A stretch of 64,000 nt of DNA, from assembly GCF_030269325.1 (NCBI RefSeq), contig NZ_BSTD01000006.1:248001-312000 (forward strand). Direction: 5' to 3'. The stretch comes from Amycolatopsis sp. NBRC 101858. GTDB taxonomy: Bacteria > Actinomycetota > Actinomycetes > Mycobacteriales > Pseudonocardiaceae. The notes beneath the pieces were generated by a model. That model searched no databases, was not told the DNA's origin, and saw nothing but the letters and a program-made list of their open reading frames with translations. This document shows positions 13,333 to 20,901 of this stretch, piece after piece (within the stretch, counting starts at the first letter, position 1; every line of letters begins with the position of its first letter). Both the position numbers and the translations under genes were made by a program.

Positions 13333-13943
13333 GACTCTTCTCCGGGTGCGTCGAGGGGGCCGGTTTTCGAGGGACGCAGCAGCACCGCGTCCCGGCCGTC
13401 GATCTCGGCCAGCAGGACGGACACGCCCTCGGTGCGGGCGGTCGGCACGTTCTTGCCCACGTAGTCGGCGCGGATCGGCAGCTCACGGTGACCTCGGTCG
13501 ACGAGGACGGCCAGCTGGACCGCGCGGGGGCGGCCATGATCACGCAGGGCATCGAGCGCGGCCCGGATCGTGCGGCCGGAGAAGAGGACGTCGTCGACCA
13601 GGATCACCACCCGGTCGTCGATGCCGTCCGGCGGGAGCTGCGTCTGTTCGAGTGCGCGCGGCGGGCGGCGGCGGAGGTCGTCCCGGTAGAGGGTGACGTC
13701 GAGGGCGCCGGTCGGCGGGCGGACTCCGGAGAACTCGCCGATCTTGCCGGCGAGGCGGGCCGCGAGCGGAGTGCCGCGGCTGGGGATCCCGAGCAACACG
13801 GGCGGGGTAGTGCTCTCCGCACCGTTCGCGGTCTTTTCGATGACCTGATGGGCCATTCGGGCGATCGTGCGCGCGACATCGCCGGCCGTCAGGAGCTCGC
13901 GCTCCCCGGCCGAACCAGCCGCGCCACGCGGACGTGACGACAC
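13329..13943 (-). CDS. pyrR: Pyrimidine operon regulatory protein / uracil phosphoribosyltransferase
   Basis: RNA-binding regulator of pyr genes that also has uracil phosphoribosyltransferase activity. The 204-residue protein has the PRPP loop VILVDDVLFSGRTIRAALDAL and the PyrR-type GIPSRGTPLAARLA. The GTG at 13943 is chosen because AAGGAG lies 6 nt upstream; an in-frame extension to 14018 would run back through the regulatory hairpin. It leads pyrR-pyrB-pyrC-x-carA-carB-pyrF. A PyrR-binding loop sits immediately upstream of the ribosome binding site, implying autoregulated translation of the operon. Confidence 0.95.
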
Positions 13944-13956
13944 TTCGGACTCCTTC

Positions 13957-13974
13957 CCCGCCTCACCGGACGGG
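13957..13974 (-). promoter_or_regulatory. PyrR-binding RNA loop in the pyrR leader
   Basis: On the minus strand the leader reads CCCG-TCCGGTGAGG-CGGG directly before GGAAGGAG. The loop matches the PyrR-binding consensus (ARUCCNGNGAGGYU) at GUCCGGUGAGGC, closed by a CCCG/CGGG stem. A second small hairpin (GTCCTT/AAGGAC) lies just 5' of it. Because the element abuts the Shine-Dalgarno and no terminator hairpin is visible, translational repression of pyrR by PyrR-UMP is more likely than transcription attenuation. This arrangement is established for mycobacterial pyrR. Confidence 0.8.
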
Positions 13975-14083
13975 TCCTTAAAGGACGTCTGTTCCCCTGC
14001 TGGTCGGGGCTTTCGCACCGACAGTAGCAGGCACTTTGCTCAGTCTTACGGGTGGTGTGGCGTGATTCGCGGCAAGCTCCTGC

Positions 14084-14139
14084 TTGACCTGGTGACAACA
14101 ATGCGTAACCATTACTCTGAGTATTCGACTCGACGAGTC
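14084..14139 (+). promoter_or_regulatory. bldD promoter with operator-like palindromes
   Basis: A sigma-70-like promoter candidate, TTGACC at 14084-14089 and TAACCA at 14106-14111 with a 16-nt spacer, lies upstream of bldD. The spacer is bounded by an inverted repeat TGGTGAC-N8-GTAACCA (14090-14111, one mismatch). A second perfect 13-bp palindrome GACTCGACGAGTC follows at 14127-14139. BldD is known to repress its own promoter in Streptomyces through GTnAC-containing sites; the first palindrome fits that composition, but the site assignment is inference. Confidence 0.5.
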
Positions 14140-14191
14140 CCCTGGACCGGTCACCCCGACCGGGAGGGGGTGGAGAACGGAGAACGACCAG

Positions 14192-14680
14192 ATGGGCGAT
14201 TACGCCAAGGCGCTCGGGGCCAAGCTCCGCGGGATCCGCCAGCAGCAGGGCCTGTCCCTGCACGGGGTCGAGCAGAAGTCCGGTGGGCGCTGGAAGGCCG
14301 TCGTCGTCGGCTCGTACGAGCGTGGCGACCGTGCCGTCACCGTGCAGAAGCTGGCCGAGCTGGCCGACTTCTACGGTGTGCCGGTGGTCGAGCTGCTGCC
14401 CGAGGGCCGGGTACCCTCCGGCGCCGAGCCCGCCACCAAGATCGTGATCAACCTCGAGCGCCTGCAGCAGCTGCCGGCCGAAAAGGTGGGCCCGCTGGCC
14501 CGCTACGCGGCGACGATCCAGAGCCAGCGCGGCGACTACAACGGCAAGGTGCTCTCGATCCGCACCGAGGACCTGCGGTCGCTGGCGATCATCTACGACA
14601 TGACCCCGGGCGAGCTCACCGAGCAGCTCATCGACTGGGGCGTGCTCCCGCCGGAAGCCCGGCCCGCCAAGGAGGACTGA
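14192..14680 (+). CDS. bldD: BldD, c-di-GMP-dependent developmental master regulator
   Basis: Global repressor of sporulation and antibiotic genes in differentiating actinobacteria; c-di-GMP drives dimerisation of its C-terminal domain. The 162-residue protein has an N-terminal HTH (residues about 7-65; KLRGIRQQQGLSLHGVEQKS) and a C-terminal domain carrying both halves of the c-di-GMP signature, R113-G-D115 and R124-T-E-D127, with eight residues between. Ligand binding should therefore be intact. ATG 14192 has GGAG 9 nt upstream. It is divergent from pyrR and convergent with nusB. In Streptomyces bldD also sits near pyr genes. Confidence 0.95.
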   Translation: MGDYAKALGAKLRGIRQQQGLSLHGVEQKSGGRWKAVVVGSYERGDRAVTVQKLAELADFYGVPVVELLPEGRVPSGAEPATKIVINLERLQQLPAEKVGPLARYAATIQSQRGDYNGKVLSIRTEDLRSLAIIYDMTPGELTEQLIDWGVLPPEARPAKED

Positions 14681-14700
14681 TCAGGGTTGTTGCGCCGACG

Positions 14701-14741
14701 CAGTGAGCGTCCCCCGGTGGGGGCACCGGAGACGCTCACTG
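14701..14741. terminator. Bidirectional terminator between bldD and nusB
   Basis: Perfect 11-bp inverted repeat CAGTGAGCGTC / GACGCTCACTG with a 19-nt loop that can itself pair (CCCCGGTG...CACCGG). It lies 20 bp after bldD and 24 bp after the nusB stop, between convergent genes. Confidence 0.8.
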
Positions 14742-14765
14742 ACCTCGTCGGGGGGCTCGCGACAG

Positions 14766-15221
14766 CTACAGAACCGCGCGCAGGCGGTCGGCGATCGTGC
14801 CGATCCGGCCCAGCACGCCGTTGACGAACCGCGGCGAATCGTCCGTGGACAGTTCCTTCGCCAGGCCGACGGCCTCGTCGATCGCGACGGGGTCCGGCAC
14901 GTCCTCGGCCCAGAGCAGCTCGTAGACCCCGACCCGCAGCACCGCGAGGTCGACCTTCGGCATCCGCTCCAGGGTCCAGCCCTGCGCGTGCTCGGCCAGC
15001 AGCTCGTCGATCTGCGTCTTCCGGCCGGTCACGCCCTCGACCAGGGTGATCGTGTAGTCCCCGACGGGGTCGACCTCGGTCGCGCCGACCCGGTCGGCCA
15101 GCAGCGTCACCGCGTCGGTGTCGCGCTGCGCGGCCTCGTACAGCATTTCCACCGCGCGACGGCGCGCCTGCCGCCGGCTGATCGCGCCGCCGCGGTTGGG
15201 GTGGGGCTTCGACGTCGGCAT
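14766..15221 (-). CDS. nusB: Transcription antitermination factor NusB
   Basis: RNA-binding protein that acts with S10 (NusE) in rRNA antitermination. The 151-residue protein has the NusB helical fold signatures SRRQARRRAVEMLYEA and the C-terminal VDLAVLRVGVYELLW followed by IDEAVGLAKELSTDDSPRFV. ATG 15221 overlaps the efp stop by one base (TGATG). The efp-nusB pair is conserved in actinobacteria; the longer in-frame extension into efp was rejected. Confidence 0.96.
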   Translation of the reverse strand: MPTSKPHPNRGGAISRRQARRRAVEMLYEAAQRDTDAVTLLADRVGATEVDPVGDYTITLVEGVTGRKTQIDELLAEHAQGWTLERMPKVDLAVLRVGVYELLWAEDVPDPVAIDEAVGLAKELSTDDSPRFVNGVLGRIGTIADRLRAVL

Positions 15222-15784
15222 CAGTTGGAGACGCGGCCCAGGTAACGGCCGTCGCGGGTGTCGACCTTGATCTTCTCGCCGGTGGACAGGAACAGCGGGA
15301 CCTGGATCTCCGCGCCGGTCTCCAGCGTCGCCGGCTTGGTGCCGCCGGTGGAGCGGTCGCCCTGCAGGCCCGGGTCGGTGTGCTGGATGACGATCTCGAC
15401 CGAGGTCGGGAGCTCGACGTAGAGCGCCTCGTTCTCGTGCACCGCGACCTGGACCTCGGTGTTCTCGAGCATGTAGTTGGCGTTGTCGCCGACGACCGCG
15501 GCCAGCACCGTGATCTGGTCGTAGGTGTCGCCGTCCATGAACACGAAGTCCTGGCCGTCCTTGTACAGGTAGGTCATGTTCCGGCGGTCCACCGTGGCCG
15601 TCTCGACCTTCGTGCCCGCGTTGAACGTCTTGTCGACCACCTTGCCGGTGAGCACGTGCTTGAGGGTCGTGCGCACGAAGGCGCCGCCCTTGCCCGGCTT
15701 GACGTGCTGGAACGCGGTGACGGTCCACAGCTGGCCCTCGAGGTTGAGGACGAGCCCGTTCTTCAGGTCGTTGGTCGTGGCCAC
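15221..15784 (-). CDS. efp: Elongation factor P
   Basis: Relieves ribosome stalling at polyproline stretches. The 187-residue protein has the three EF-P domains; the tip of the first domain carries HVKPGKGGAFVRT, with lysine at the position modified in other bacteria. Actinobacterial EF-P often works without the beta-lysine or rhamnose modification, and no epmA/epmB/earP gene is seen in this window. The C-terminal KVDTRDGRYLGRVSN is canonical. The start is GTG 15784 with AGGAG 11 nt upstream. It lies 40 bp downstream of an Xaa-Pro peptidase gene, which fits the local arrangement in mycobacteria. Confidence 0.97.
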   Translation of the reverse strand: MATTNDLKNGLVLNLEGQLWTVTAFQHVKPGKGGAFVRTTLKHVLTGKVVDKTFNAGTKVETATVDRRNMTYLYKDGQDFVFMDGDTYDQITVLAAVVGDNANYMLENTEVQVAVHENEALYVELPTSVEIVIQHTDPGLQGDRSTGGTKPATLETGAEIQVPLFLSTGEKIKVDTRDGRYLGRVSN

Positions 15785-15824
15785 GAGCTTGCAGTCTCCT
15801 GTGTCTTCGGGTTCGGGGCCGTTG

Positions 15825-16913
15825 TCAGACGACCACGAGGTTCTTGGTGCTCAGGGTGAGGAGTTCGGGCTCCCCAGCCCGCACGACGAGCGTGTCCTCG
15901 ATGCGCACGCCACCGCGCCCCGCGAGGTACACGCCGGGCTCGACGGTGACCGCCATACCGGCGGACAGTGTACCGACGCCCGTCGCGGCGAAGCTGGGCG
16001 CCTCGTGGATCTGCAGGCCGACGCCGTGGCCGAGACCGTGCGCGAAGTGCTCGCCGTGGCCCGCGTCCGCGATCACCTTCCGCGCCGCGGCGTCCACATC
16101 GGACACCTCGGTGCCGGGCGCGACGGCGGCGACCCCGGCCGCCTGGGCGGCGTGCACGAGGTCGTACACCTCCCGCTGCCAGTCCGCGGGTTCGCCGAGG
16201 ACGAAGGTGCGGGTCATGTCGGAGTGGTAGCCGTCGACGGTCGCGCCGAAGTCCATCTTGACGAAGTCGCCACGCTTCAGCTGGGCGTGCGTCGGCTGGT
16301 GGTGCGGGATGGCCGAGTGCGCGCCGGCGGCGATGATGGAGGCGAAGCTGGGCTCGGCCGAGCCGTGCTCCAGCATCCGGTTCTCCAGGTCACGGGCGAT
16401 TTCCAGCTCGGTCCGGCCGGGCCGCAGGCCACCGGCGGCGACGAGGTCGTCCAGCGCCCGGTCGGCGGCGGCGCACGCCTGGCGCAGCGCCTCGATCTCG
16501 GCTTCGTCCTTCACCAGGCGCAGCTTCTCGACGAGCCCCGGGGTCCGTTCGAGGGCCACGTCCTTCTTGAGGGACTCGTACTCTTCGACGCTGACGTGCT
16601 GGCTCTCGAAGCCGACCCGCCCGTAGGTTCCGGTGTCCTTCGCGGCTTTCGCGACGAGGGCGGCGGCGCTGGCCCGGTCGACGACCTTGTCCAGGTCGGG
16701 CACCTCGGCGGCCGACTGGGTCGTGTAGCGGCCGTCGGTGCAGAAGAGCGTCTTCGCGTCGCCCCCGGCGTGCAGCAGCACGGCGGCGTTCGACCCGGTG
16801 AACCCGGTGAGGTAGCGGATGTTGAGCAGATCGGTGACCAGCAGCGCGTCGAGGCCGGCTTCGGTCAGCAGCCCGCGCAGCGCCGCCCGGCGTCGTCCAT
16901 GGGTTTCAGGCAC
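15825..16913 (-). CDS. pepQ: M24 family Xaa-Pro peptidase
   Basis: Metallopeptidase of the creatinase/aminopeptidase P family, probably cleaving X-Pro bonds in short peptides. The 362-residue protein has an N-terminal creatinase-like domain (about 1-130) and a pita-bread catalytic domain. All five metal ligands can be seen: two Asp in VKMDFGATVDGYHSDMTRTF, His in HFAHGLGHGVGLQIHE, Glu in TVEPGVYLAGRGG and Glu in VRIEDTLVV. The start is GTG 16913. It precedes efp and nusB on the same strand, equivalent to mycobacterial Rv2535c. Dipeptidase versus aminopeptidase specificity cannot be told from sequence. Confidence 0.9.
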   Translation of the reverse strand: MPETHGRRRAALRGLLTEAGLDALLVTDLLNIRYLTGFTGSNAAVLLHAGGDAKTLFCTDGRYTTQSAAEVPDLDKVVDRASAAALVAKAAKDTGTYGRVGFESQHVSVEEYESLKKDVALERTPGLVEKLRLVKDEAEIEALRQACAAADRALDDLVAAGGLRPGRTELEIARDLENRMLEHGSAEPSFASIIAAGAHSAIPHHQPTHAQLKRGDFVKMDFGATVDGYHSDMTRTFVLGEPADWQREVYDLVHAAQAAGVAAVAPGTEVSDVDAAARKVIADAGHGEHFAHGLGHGVGLQIHEAPSFAATGVGTLSAGMAVTVEPGVYLAGRGGVRIEDTLVVRAGEPELLTLSTKNLVVV

Positions 16914-16975
16914 CGCTCCAGCCTAGTCGGCGCACGCCAAGCGACTCGCCGGTAACCTGGCCTACACTGCGCAGG

Positions 16976-17518
16976 ATGAGCGCTTGGGTGATCCGCGGAC
17001 TCGGGATGGCGGTGCTCCACGGCGTCGCGCTGACGCTGCTGGCGAAGTACGCCGTGTACCACCCGACGGACCAGACCCTGGTGACCTCGGTGGCCCTGGC
17101 CGTTCTGGTCGGCGCGGCAGCCCTGTGGAGCGCGCTGGACGCGTGGCGCGACGTCCCCGACCGAGGCCGCGCGTGGTTCATCGCCGCGCTGGTGGCGGGG
17201 GTCGTGTCGGGGCTCCTGTACGTGATCGGGCGGGCGGTGTTCGTCGACCAGACGGGCGTGTCGGAGCTGGGCGGGGCGTTGACGGGCGGGGCGGCGTTCT
17301 CGGCGCTGCTGGTGCTGGTTCCGGCCGGGCTCGGGTTGTTCGTGGGCGGGCGGATCGGGCGGTCCAAGCCGTCGGACTCGGAGGATTCAGAGGATTCGGA
17401 AGCCGACGAGGAGCGGGCGCCTTCGCCGCGACCGCGCCGCCGGGTCCGGGCGGAAGAGGAAGTCCGGCCGCGACCGTCGCCGCGGATCCGGTCGCACAGC
17501 AGGGAACCCCGGGCCTAG
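16976..17518 (+). CDS. B-4DMT-like four-helix membrane protein
   Basis: A 180-residue integral membrane protein with four hydrophobic helices (about 5-25, 37-55, 65-87 and 100-125), then a long polar tail. The tail is acidic (SDSEDSEDSEADEE) and then Arg/Pro-rich. Size and first helix (VIRGLGMAVLHGVALTLLAK) resemble the actinobacterial B-4DMT family of small putative transporters; substrate unknown. It diverges from the peptidase gene and converges on a lipoprotein gene with only 9 bp between stop codons. Confidence 0.65.
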   Translation: MSAWVIRGLGMAVLHGVALTLLAKYAVYHPTDQTLVTSVALAVLVGAAALWSALDAWRDVPDRGRAWFIAALVAGVVSGLLYVIGRAVFVDQTGVSELGGALTGGAAFSALLVLVPAGLGLFVGGRIGRSKPSDSEDSEDSEADEERAPSPRPRRRVRAEEEVRPRPSPRIRSHSREPRA

Positions 17519-17527
17519 CTTCCGGCG

Positions 17528-19051
17528 TCAGCCGACCAGCGAGGTGCCTTGCGGGAAGTGGTCCCACTGGGCGTCCGTCACCGGGTGTGCCGCCGAGCCG
17601 TTGTTCCCCACGATCCCGGCGTCCGGCACGCCCCACAGGCGGCGGTCGTCGAGGACCAGCGCGAGCCCGCGGCCCGGGGCCTGGACCGCGTCCGCGCCCG
17701 AGCGCAGCCGGGTCGTCACCGGCAGCGCGGCCACCTCCGGCGGTTCCTTCTCCAGCAGCTCGCCGGCCAGGGCGACGGCGACCCCGCGGCGGTCGACCCG
17801 CACCCGGTGCCCCGCGCGGACGAGGTCCATCGTCCGGTCCGGCGACGGCATCGTCACGCCGTCGAACGTCGCGGCCACCCGGCCCGGGCTCGCGCAGGCC
17901 TGGCTGCCGAGCAGGTCGAGCCCGAAGTGCCGCAGGGCGGTCGGCGCGGCGGCCCCGCCGATCGTGGTCGCGCGCACGACGTCGAGCGGCACCCGGTCGC
18001 ACGGGGCGGCCGACGACAGCGGCGCGTGCCCGTCCGCGCGGCGCACCAGCCCCGGCCCCTCCTTCCACGGGCCGGGGACGACCACCGGCTGGAACGGGTT
18101 CTCGGTGAAGTCCGCGGTCCAGAACGTGAGCGTCGTCCCGGTGTCGGTCTCGTGCGCGATGACGAACGCGTCGAGCGCCCCGACCCACATCAGGTCGGCG
18201 CTGAACCCCTCGACCACCGACCGGCCGCGCGGCGCGGAGGTCGAGGTCACCGGCACGAACCCGCCGACGTCGAGGGCCTGCACCCCGGACCCGAACGCGG
18301 GATCGCGCGACCGGAGCACGAACTGCCCGGCGCCGTTCCACGCCGCGGCGCGGCCGGTGGTGTCGGTGAACATCAGGTAGAACCAGCCGTCGAGGTAGAC
18401 GACCGAGGGCTGCCCGGCGCCGTAGACGTTGGCGCGGTGCACGTCGTGCGACGGCCCGAGGATCGGCTTCCCGCCCGCCGCGCGGGTCCAGTGCACGCCG
18501 TCCGGGCTGGTGGCGAGCCCGACTGCGTTGCCGAGCGCGTGGTCGCCCGCCGCCCCGGTGTAGTAGAGGTAGTAGGTCGAGCCGACGCGCAGCACCGACG
18601 GGTCGCAGGTGTGCATGCCGTCGAAGTTCCCGGGGGCGCCGGAGAAGACGGCGGCCGGGATGCCGCCACCGGGCCCGGCGAACGGACCGTCGATCGACTG
18701 GGCCTGGGCGTAGAGGATGTCGTCACCGGCGGGCCCGGCACCGCCGTACTGGCTGCACCACCACATCCGGGTCTGCCCGCGATCGAGCATGACGGAGGGC
18801 CCGTAGTTGTAGACGGCATCCGCCCCACCGGCGGCGATCACGCCACCACTCTCCCGGGGGTCACCCGAAGCGAGCTTGACATCGACCGGCCGCGGCGGGG
18901 AGCTGGACTTCCCACCGGCGATGGCGGGATTGTCCCCCGCGGCCTGAGGCTGGGCGTAACCCTCGGTGCACCCCGCGACGAGCAGCCCGGCCAGAGCACT
19001 GGCGAGCAGAACACGAGCGGGTCGCCGACCCCCACGACGAAACGGGCGCAC
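17528..19051 (-). CDS. Secreted lipoprotein with glycosidase-like beta-propeller
   Basis: A 507-residue predicted lipoprotein: basic n-region MRPFRRGGRRPAR, hydrophobic stretch and lipobox LLVAGC at about residue 28. The mature region has repeated blades such as YGPSVMLDRGQTRMWWC, CDPSVLRVGSTYYLYYTG and QPSVVYLDGWFYLMFTDTTG, the pattern of five-bladed beta-propellers related to GH43/GH68-type carbohydrate enzymes. No catalytic triad was assigned, so it may bind rather than cleave sugars. GTG 19051 is used as start. It stands alone between a convergent membrane-protein gene and a 500-bp non-coding region. Confidence 0.75.
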   Translation of the reverse strand: MRPFRRGGRRPARVLLASALAGLLVAGCTEGYAQPQAAGDNPAIAGGKSSSPPRPVDVKLASGDPRESGGVIAAGGADAVYNYGPSVMLDRGQTRMWWCSQYGGAGPAGDDILYAQAQSIDGPFAGPGGGIPAAVFSGAPGNFDGMHTCDPSVLRVGSTYYLYYTGAAGDHALGNAVGLATSPDGVHWTRAAGGKPILGPSHDVHRANVYGAGQPSVVYLDGWFYLMFTDTTGRAAAWNGAGQFVLRSRDPAFGSGVQALDVGGFVPVTSTSAPRGRSVVEGFSADLMWVGALDAFVIAHETDTGTTLTFWTADFTENPFQPVVVPGPWKEGPGLVRRADGHAPLSSAAPCDRVPLDVVRATTIGGAAAPTALRHFGLDLLGSQACASPGRVAATFDGVTMPSPDRTMDLVRAGHRVRVDRRGVAVALAGELLEKEPPEVAALPVTTRLRSGADAVQAPGRGLALVLDDRRLWGVPDAGIVGNNGSAAHPVTDAQWDHFPQGTSLVG

Positions 19052-19320
19052 GACATCGGAGTGTAGCGAGACCCACCTCGTCCGAGTGGCGGCACACCTG
19101 GTCGACGGTCGTCTGATCGTGGGTGAAGATCGCGGTCCGGCAAGGGGTTTCGGAGTGTGGGCCGGTCAGACCGGGTGGCACGACGCTCGACGGCGGCCGG
19201 GTCGACAGCCGCCGGGACGCCACGCCCCCGACTTTGCCGAGGGCCACCCCGGCGCGGCGGGTCCAGCCACGCCGCATCCCAGTTGGGCCGCGGCGTCGGC
19301 GCGCGGCAGCCCCGACTTGC
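19052..19320. other. Non-coding upstream region of the lipoprotein gene
   Basis: GC-rich stretch with no convincing gene. A minus-strand TACACT about 20 bp before the lipoprotein GTG (near 19068) is a possible -10 element. Open frames here lack conserved content and read through the adjacent repeats. Confidence 0.5.
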
Positions 19321-19348
19321 CGAGGCCAGCCCCGCGGGGCTGGCCTCG
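19321..19348. terminator. 28-bp perfect palindrome
   Basis: CGAGGCCAGCCCC / GGGGCTGGCCTCG with only GC between the arms forms a perfect 28-bp palindrome. It lies at the distal edge of the 39-bp repeat array, downstream of the GNAT-VOC gene, and could act as a terminator for the aro operon. Confidence 0.5.
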
Positions 19349-19562
19349 GTCGCGAAGCCCGGGCCAGTCTCGAGCAGCGGGCCATCGAGCGCGAAACTCA
19401 AGTCAGCCCCCGTCGGTGGGCCTGCGCGCGAGAAACTCGAGTCAGGCCAGCCTGCGGAACGTCGAGCGCGAAGCTCAAGTCAGCTCCCGACCCGCGAACC
19501 GCGAGCGCGAACCACGGGACAGTCCCCGACCGACAGGCTGTCGGTCGCGAGGCTTGGGTCAG
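19349..19562. repeat. Degenerate 39-bp tandem repeat array
   Basis: Six related units whose shared core (GCGCGAAACTCAAGTCAG, with variants) ends at about 19367, 19406, 19445, 19483, 19522 and 19562, giving spacings of 39, 39, 38, 39 and 40 bp. The last unit overlaps the stop codon of the GNAT-VOC gene; on the minus strand each unit starts CTGA. The array may have arisen by repeated duplication of this gene-end segment. No reading frame runs through it convincingly. Confidence 0.7.
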
Positions 19563-20473
19563 TTCCCGGCCGGCGGGCCTTCGAGGGCCACCAGCTCGAC
19601 CTCGAAGCCGGCCTCGTTCTCCAGGTAGGCCGCGTAATGCGCTTCCCCGCCCGCGTACGGATACCGGTCGGCGAACAACGCTCGCCAGCCGTGGTCGGTG
19701 GCGCGCTCGGCCAGGTCGTCGACCTGCGCCCGCGTCCCCACGTGCAGTGCCAGGTGGTTCAAGCCCGGCCGGGTGCGCTCGTGCTCCGGGGCGCTCATCG
19801 CCGGTGATGCCTCCACCACCACGTACGTCCCGCCGCGGCGCCAGCTGATGCCCGCGGGCCAGCGCTGGAACTCGCGCCACCCCAGCTCGCCCAGCAGCCA
19901 GCCCCAGCTCCGCTCGGCCTCCGCCAGGTCCGGCACCCACAGCTCGATGTGGTGCGGCCGTCCGGCCACCGGCGCCAACGCGACCAGCACGCGGTGCAGG
20001 TCGCCGTAGTGGATGCCGCTGCCGACGTCCAGGAAACCCAGCCGGGCCGCCACCTTCCGGCTCGCCGCGTTGTTCTCGTGCACCAGCGCCCACACCGCCG
20101 GCAGCCCGAGCGCGTCGAGGCCGTGGTCCAGCACCGCCCGCGCGGCCTCGCTCGCCAGCCTCTGCCCCGCGTGCGCGCTCGCGACGTAATAACCCAGCTC
20201 CGCCACGCCGCCGGGCAGTTCCGATGACGGCCGCAGGTGCGCGACGCCGATCACCTCGCCGTCGCGCTCGATCACCCAGTGGCCCTGGCCCGCCGGGCCG
20301 CGGTAGGACAGCCGGCGGTCGACCATCGCGCTCGCCGCCGCCGGGTCGGAGAAGTCCGCGGCGAAGAACCGGCTCATCTCCGGGTCGGAGAACACCTTCA
20401 CGACGGCTTCGCGGTCCGCCTCGACCAGCTGACGCAGCTTCAGCCGCGCCGTGGTCAGCGTCGGCAGCGTCAT
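19559..20473 (-). CDS. GNAT acetyltransferase fused to a VOC (glyoxalase-fold) domain
   Basis: A 304-residue two-domain protein. Residues about 1-165 are a RimJ/RimL-like GNAT domain (LPTLTTARLKLRQLVEADRE; acetyl-CoA region GYYVASAHAGQRLASEAARA; HENNAASRKVAARLGF). Residues about 175-304 are a VOC fold (HHIELWVPDLAEAERSWGWL; LNHLALHVGTRAQVDDLAE). GNAT proteins acetylate amines; VOC proteins include glyoxalases, dioxygenases and drug-binding or resistance proteins. A self-resistance or detoxification role is possible but unproven. ATG 20473 overlaps the aroQ stop (ATGA), so it is cotranslated with the shikimate operon. A long in-frame upstream extension reads through aroQ and aroB and was rejected. 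Confidence 0.82.
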   Translation of the reverse strand: MTLPTLTTARLKLRQLVEADREAVVKVFSDPEMSRFFAADFSDPAAASAMVDRRLSYRGPAGQGHWVIERDGEVIGVAHLRPSSELPGGVAELGYYVASAHAGQRLASEAARAVLDHGLDALGLPAVWALVHENNAASRKVAARLGFLDVGSGIHYGDLHRVLVALAPVAGRPHHIELWVPDLAEAERSWGWLLGELGWREFQRWPAGISWRRGGTYVVVEASPAMSAPEHERTRPGLNHLALHVGTRAQVDDLAERATDHGWRALFADRYPYAGGEAHYAAYLENEAGFEVELVALEGPPAGN

Positions 20474-20901
20474 CCCGGGTGCGCGGCGAGCCACCGCAGG
20501 GCGAGCGGATAGCCGTCGACGCCGAGACCGGCGATCACCGCGGTCGCGATGTCCGACAGCACGCTGTGGTGCCGGAACGCCTCCCGCTTGTGCACGTTCG
20601 AGATGTGCAGCTCGATCAGCGGCGCGGACAGCTGCGCCGCGGCGTCGCGCACCGCGATCGAGTAGTGCGTCCACGCGCCCGCGTTGAGCACTACCGGGTT
20701 GCCGCCGTCGGCGGCTTCGTGCAGCCAGCCGACCAGCTCGCCCTCGTGGTCGGTCTGCCGGACCTCGACCTCGATCCCCAGCTCCTCGCCCGTCTTCACG
20801 CACAGCGCCGCGAGGTCGTCGTGGGTGGTCGAGCCGTAGACCGACGGCTCGCGCTTGCCCAGCCGCCCGAGGTTCGGGCCGTTGAACACGAACGCCTTCA
20901 C
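20470..20901 (-). CDS. aroQ: 3-Dehydroquinate dehydratase, type II
   Basis: Third step of the shikimate pathway, in the dodecameric type II form. The 143-residue protein shows FVFNGPNLGRLGKREPSVYG (catalytic Arg and Tyr loop), QTDHEGELVGWLH, LNAGAWTHYSIAVRDA and ELHISNVHKREAFRHHSV, including the catalytic His. GTG 20901 overlaps the aroB stop as GTGA. Confidence 0.96.
   Translation of the reverse strand: MKAFVFNGPNLGRLGKREPSVYGSTTHDDLAALCVKTGEELGIEVEVRQTDHEGELVGWLHEAADGGNPVVLNAGAWTHYSIAVRDAAAQLSAPLIELHISNVHKREAFRHHSVLSDIATAVIAGLGVDGYPLALRWLAAHPG

Noticed and set aside
18838..19401. Minus-strand frame upstream of the lipoprotein gene
   Set aside because: It reads through the 39-bp repeats and palindrome and has no conserved sequence.
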